Source of the DNA: Thunnus maccoyii
Taxonomy: Eukaryota; Chordata; Actinopteri; Scombriformes; Scombridae
Direction: 5' to 3'
Assembly: GCF_910596095.1 (NCBI RefSeq)
Contig: NC_056548.1
Coordinates: 13,169,151-13,233,150 of the forward strand
Length of the DNA: 64,000 bases
Shown: one piece after another, positions 59,804-64,000 of the stretch
How positions within the stretch are numbered: the first letter of the stretch is position 1
Layout: each line of letters opens with the position of its first letter
Made by a program: the position numbers and the translations under genes
The notes under the pieces: generated by a model
Told to the model about the DNA's origin: nothing
What the model saw: only the letters and a program-made list of their open reading frames with translations
The model's database searches: none

Positions 59804-61552
59804 AAACCACAAAAAGTAACATGAAAGCAGTTATTTCTTATAGTGACTGATGTAGTATAGAGTAACAGATTAGAAGGAACTCATACGGCAAATGTCTTCA
59901 AATGTGACTACATCCTTTTCTTTTTCTAAAAAGTTCACCTAGATTTCCTTCACCATCTCTCCTTGTTATTTTCTTGAATTGCATTATCATTTTTCTGCTA
60001 AGTTGTTTGGTGTATTGGTGGCCCACTGATCAAGGCAGTGACACGTCAAAGGTTGTTCTACACAGCAGCCGTTATGTTCATAAATGACTGAGTAAGTGAT
60101 TCTGGGTTGTAGCATCAACCTACAATATGGCAATGTCTAACCGGCCTTTGAAAGTGCACTGATGCTAGAATAATAATGATGTAATATGTACAATGTCATC
60201 CCCACGGAGAAGTCCTTGCTGAATACCCTTGAATTTATTGAGCCTGAATCCAGAAAACACAAATGAAAACAGATTAAAGCAGATGCCAAGGCTTCAGGGG
60301 GGAAAAAAAGGAGGCTCAATGTTTCTAAATCCAACTGAGAAACTCTTTGACCGACCATTAAGACAGTATTTTCTGTTAGGACCAACACTGGCTCCCTATT
60401 TAAAGCTACACCTAACAGCTGTTCAAGCACTCTCAGGTATCAGCAGATGTCAGCTAAAATCCTTCTATGACTCAATGAGTGCACTCAAATACGTGGAGTT
60501 GTGTACGACGATGAACTGCTCGGGGAGGAATTTGTGTGTGTGTCACTGTTTCACACCGATGAGAGAACAAGACAGCATCTCAACATGATGACACTTGTTA
60601 GAAATAACACTGAGTAACTAACAGTCTGTGTGTCTGTGCGAATGAGCGTGAGTCAATCAGAGGAGGAAAGAGGCGAGGCAGATGGACAAAAGCTAAGAGG
60701 GAGCTTAAGAGCCTTTTTCTATGATTAAAAATTTTGAAAAATTTGGCAGCCTTTGCAAAAATATGCAATTTCTAGCTGAACTGAACAGACTGTGCTCATT
60801 TCTCACACACTGTTAAACCGACATTTGCTAAATCTAACGCTTCTTTTGCGGTCAGATGACAGCAACACCACACGCTTGTGTCTGAGTATCACAGAGAGCG
60901 TCTGCAGACATGCTGAGCAAAATGTGAGAAATGTTACCACGCACCAGGTGCCACGGAGCGCACAAATGCATTAGCAGGCTTATCAGAGCGGCAAGGTGAG
61001 ATTTATGGTGAAAACGCTACCTTGCATCCGTTCTTTACATACTTATCCCAGATGGGCTTAGATCAGGAATGTGAAGGAACTACTTGTAAATCTCTGTAAA
61101 AGTCTCAGACTAAAAATAACAATCGTGTAGAAATCTTGTAGTAAACCGTATGTTGACAATGATAATGTCATTTGAATTTGGACTGGAAGGTCCGTAATTG
61201 TATATTTTGCCATTCCCTCCAGCAAAGGTCAAGAACAACAGCGCAGCAGCTCCTCAATATCATCCCAACCCCCCCCCCATTTCTATTGCTGCACCTTCCT
61301 TTACCCTTCTCCCTAATTCCTCTGCCACCATGCTGCCTTTATATGTCATGTCCTCTGTACCGAAAGGAGATGACAGCTGACTGTCCGGTAATGATGGATT
61401 GTGCATTTTTCCATGCGGGCCCCTGATAGTTGACGACAGCTTCCTACAAACACTGTCGATTCATAGTCGCATCAATAGCTCTTAACATACAGCCTTTCCA
61501 CCTTCTCCCTGGCTGCTTGAGATCCTGCTTATTCACTGCTTTCCCATCCTTG

Positions 61553-61561
<9 letters not shown>

Positions 61562-61596
<35 letters not shown>
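61562..61596 (+). repeat. (CA)n microsatellite
   Basis: About 17 CA units, followed by unrelated sequence; a purine-rich GA tract follows at about 61700-61735. Confidence 0.95.
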
Positions 61597-61597
<1 letters not shown>

Positions 61598-62579
61598 CTT
61601 GGTTGGCAGACCTTGGCAGTCCTTCATCAGCCTGAGCCTTGGCATTAGCTGCCCGCTGCGGCTGAATGGAGACCTCAGTGGCTCTCTGATGAGGAGTAAA
61701 GAGAAGAGAGAGAGAGGGAGAGAGCGAGAGGGGTAGTGGTGGAAAAGCCTAGAAGAAGTAAATGTGTGGAGCAAAATGTGTGTAATAATGCGAGGTAAGC
61801 AAAGAAAGATAGAACAGATAAGGAAGGGAGAGACGGAGAGAGATAAATGAGGGGAGTCACTCCACAGAACGCAGAGCAGGTAGCTGCCAGAGTGGATTAC
61901 TGCAGCAGGAATGCAGCAACTGGCTGCAGAAGGAAGGGAGGGAGGAGGAGATGAGTAGGGCAATAGACGTAGCAGGAGGTGAAACGATGACGTTGAATAC
62001 AGACATATGGGACGCTGCCGTTGTTAAAGATTGTAAATACAGTATGTTGACTATAACTGATAAGCTGCGTAGCTTATTGTGTTTCGTATTGAGCTAAAGG
62101 TAAATTTAATGAGAATTAGTGGGAGGATAGGATGTTTATGTATGCAGGTATGTAGGTGTATGTGTATCCTCATGTTGGTAAGCCTTTTCTTTATTTTCTT
62201 ACCTATTTTTTATGATCTATTTGCTCATTAGACGTCTTTTGTTTATGTTTACAGCATAAAATCAATAAAATATAAATAAGAAATTCACATTAAGCATATT
62301 AACATTTTTCACAGTCACTAATAATTAAGCACATAATAGGATTCTGATATTTTTCTCTGTAACCAACTGATGAGACACACTGAGTCACTACATGTGCAGT
62401 TTATAAAGCTGTTTCGTTTTAAATAGCTTAATATTTCCCTGAAATTACCTCCTGTGCAGAGGAAGTGAGACACTGTTTAATGTCAGCACCGGTGGTTTCT
62501 TTGGAATAAAGAGAACAAGAATCAACAATTTTCAGGAGCAACAGAAATAAACAGAAAATCACCATGAAATGTGACTGAA

Positions 62580-62581
<2 letters not shown>

Positions 62582-62607
<26 letters not shown>
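62582..62607 (+). repeat. Poly-A run
   Basis: Around 25 consecutive A. It could mark a retroposed 3' end, but no recognisable SINE or LINE body lies upstream. Confidence 0.9.
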
Positions 62608-62610
<3 letters not shown>

Positions 62611-62971
62611 TGAATCATTCTTAACTGCATTTGCACAGTCAGTTACAGTCAGTCATATCCTGATTCTGAGAAACCTAAATATAAGTAGGATATGCCTCTA
62701 GGAGCAGGACGAGGACATGAGAAGCTCCTTTTCCTGTTTTACTGTCGGTTTTCATGGTCTTTGTTAGTTCCGGACTATTTAGGATGAATTCAGCTCAAGC
62801 AGGATGTGAACTGGTATCCGGAATAATAAGCGAATGTAAATGCAGCAGCTCACTGAAGACGCACAGAACACGCCTTACATTACATTGGCCTTACATTTGT
62901 GTGAGCAAACAGTGGACTAGACATGGAAAGACAATGACACATATACAACGTCTGCTGACTAACCTGGCCTC

Positions 62972-62974
<3 letters not shown>

Positions 62975-63019
<45 letters not shown>
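62975..63019 (+). repeat. (AC)n microsatellite
   Basis: About 22 uninterrupted AC units. Confidence 0.95.
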
Positions 63020-63024
<5 letters not shown>

Positions 63025-63217
63025 TAGCTGTTGTATCTAAAAGCATTGTGTATGTTTACATGATGAGTTCACTGACCCATATGTTATAGAATATACAGTA
63101 TATATGTGTTTGTGCCACTCCTGTGTGACTTCAGGCTACAGGGAAGGAAGCATGGCGCCGGTGTTTGTGCCCAACAGGAAACAGACTCACAAAGAGCAGA
63201 GGAGGGGCGGAAGAGGC

Positions 63218-63250
63218 GAGGAGGAGGAGGAGGAGGAGGAGGGGGAGAGG
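63218..63250 (+). repeat. (GGA)n purine-rich repeat
   Basis: Tandem GGA units inside a wider purine-only tract running to about 63330; the strand asymmetry makes it triplex- or R-loop-prone. Confidence 0.85.
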
Positions 63251-63879
63251 AAGGGAGGAAAAGGTGGGCAAAGGAGGTGGATGAGGAGAAGGCGAGGAAG
63301 AGAGGTAGAGAAGTCGAGGAAGTGGAAGAAGTCATGGGAGCCAGAGGAAATTCTGAAGATTATCAATCGGTAAATCGATTTTGTCAGACTGGGTGACCTA
63401 ATGCAGGTACACACACAACTAGGTTGTGGTAGGTTTTAGAAAGCCATGTTTTTCTTTTTTATTTTGTCACCTTTCTCATTTTACGCAGCTATAATTATAA
63501 ATGGTAAAATTATAAAAGTCACTGTAATAAAAAAAAGGAAATCTTCTTTCCGTAAGTTGTATGAGAGGATCTACACCACTCCCACAGCTGTGCGTTGAGT
63601 ACAGGGCTGGAGCCAGGAGGCAATTAGCTAACGTTAGCAATATGCTAATCTCACCCTGCTGCTGGAAGCACGGAATACAGCTACCCTGGCTATCTCCAAA
63701 GTAAAAACATTCTCCTAGAAGCAACTGTTCGTGGTTACAGGAGGAGTAATTTCCCAGAGTTTTGTCAACGTTGGCAGGAAAGCAGCCCTACAACCAGAGA
63801 TGCTCTGTATAGAAGTTGGGTGGATACTTTGAATCATAAATGTGCATACATATTAAACAAATAAGATACAACAAATGTC

Positions 63880-64000
63880 ATGTGTGAGCTTTTAAAGATG
63901 CTTGTAGGTGTATTTTTGAACTTAAGTGAGAGCCAGGCTAGCTGTTTCCCTGTGCTTCCAGTCTTTATGCTAAGCTAAGCTAATCACCTTCCAACTCCAG
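63880..64000 (-). mobile_element. Partial copy of the fold-back element seen in kdm1a intron 10, cut by the window edge
   Basis: Read on the minus strand it gives GATTAGCTTAGCTTAGCATA then AAGACTGGAAGCACAGGG and AGCTAGCCTGGCTCTC. The kdm1a intron 10 copy carries the matching blocks in the same order. Orientation is opposite to that copy. The element continues past 64000. Confidence 0.75.

Larger units (their letters stand above)
59804..63880. other. Noncoding with simple repeats
   Basis: Contains CA, A and GGA runs (listed separately) and no gene I can support. The Glu/Arg-rich open frames near 63.1-63.4 kb come from a purine-rich simple repeat. Confidence 0.5.

Noticed and set aside
63084..63414. 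Glu/Arg/Gly-rich open frames on the plus strand and Ser/Pro-rich on the minus
   Set aside because: Produced by a purine-rich GGA simple repeat; no splice sites or homology.
50552..64000. Expected htr1d (next to LUZP1 in human, to my knowledge)
   Set aside because: No receptor-like open frame with seven membrane segments is present on either strand; the gene is absent from this window.

Overview
This 64 kb window is nuclear genomic DNA of a ray-finned fish, probably a percomorph. It carries four vertebrate genes with GT-AG introns, and several repeats whose sequences I recognise from memory as families that are abundant in percomorph genomes. There are no prokaryotic features. Exon boundaries were placed by reading splice sites and checking that the phase stays open across each junction.

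Layout. (1) 1..6718, minus strand: the first 17 coding exons of dync1h1, the cytoplasmic dynein heavy chain. They encode about 1,223 residues of the tail, and the gene runs off the left edge. (2) 9202..11808, minus strand: a complete seven-exon CDC50-family gene (tmem30b-like, 339 residues), the non-catalytic subunit of lipid flippases. Its last intron has the sequence signature of a minor-spliceosome (U12) intron. (3) 14260..28718, plus strand: complete kdm1a (LSD1), 19 coding exons, 831 residues. It faces the tmem30b-like gene across a promoter of about 500 bp that holds a full CRE palindrome and three CCAAT boxes. (4) 38243..50301, minus strand: luzp1, six coding exons, 1,168 residues, convergent with kdm1a. 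The last two luzp1 exons lie about 7 kb downstream of the rest and are inferred from splice sites and reading frame. From about 50.5 kb to the end there is only intronic or intergenic sequence with repeats.

The genes do not form a functional pathway; each is an independent housekeeping or cytoskeletal gene. kdm1a next to luzp1 matches the human 1p36 order. dync1h1 and tmem30b are both on human chromosome 14q, so the window joins two blocks that are separate in humans.

The most informative non-genic content is a set of fold-back/MITE-like elements with long terminal inverted repeats (7.4-8.1, 20.7-21.2, 25.1-25.6, 26.9-27.6, 57.6-58.0 and 59.3-59.8 kb), further dispersed repeats near 42 kb and at the right edge, and one degenerate LINE fragment near 38.6 kb. 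I found no evidence of a new biological system. The best leads are the U12 intron, the extra 3' exons of luzp1, and the bidirectional promoter.
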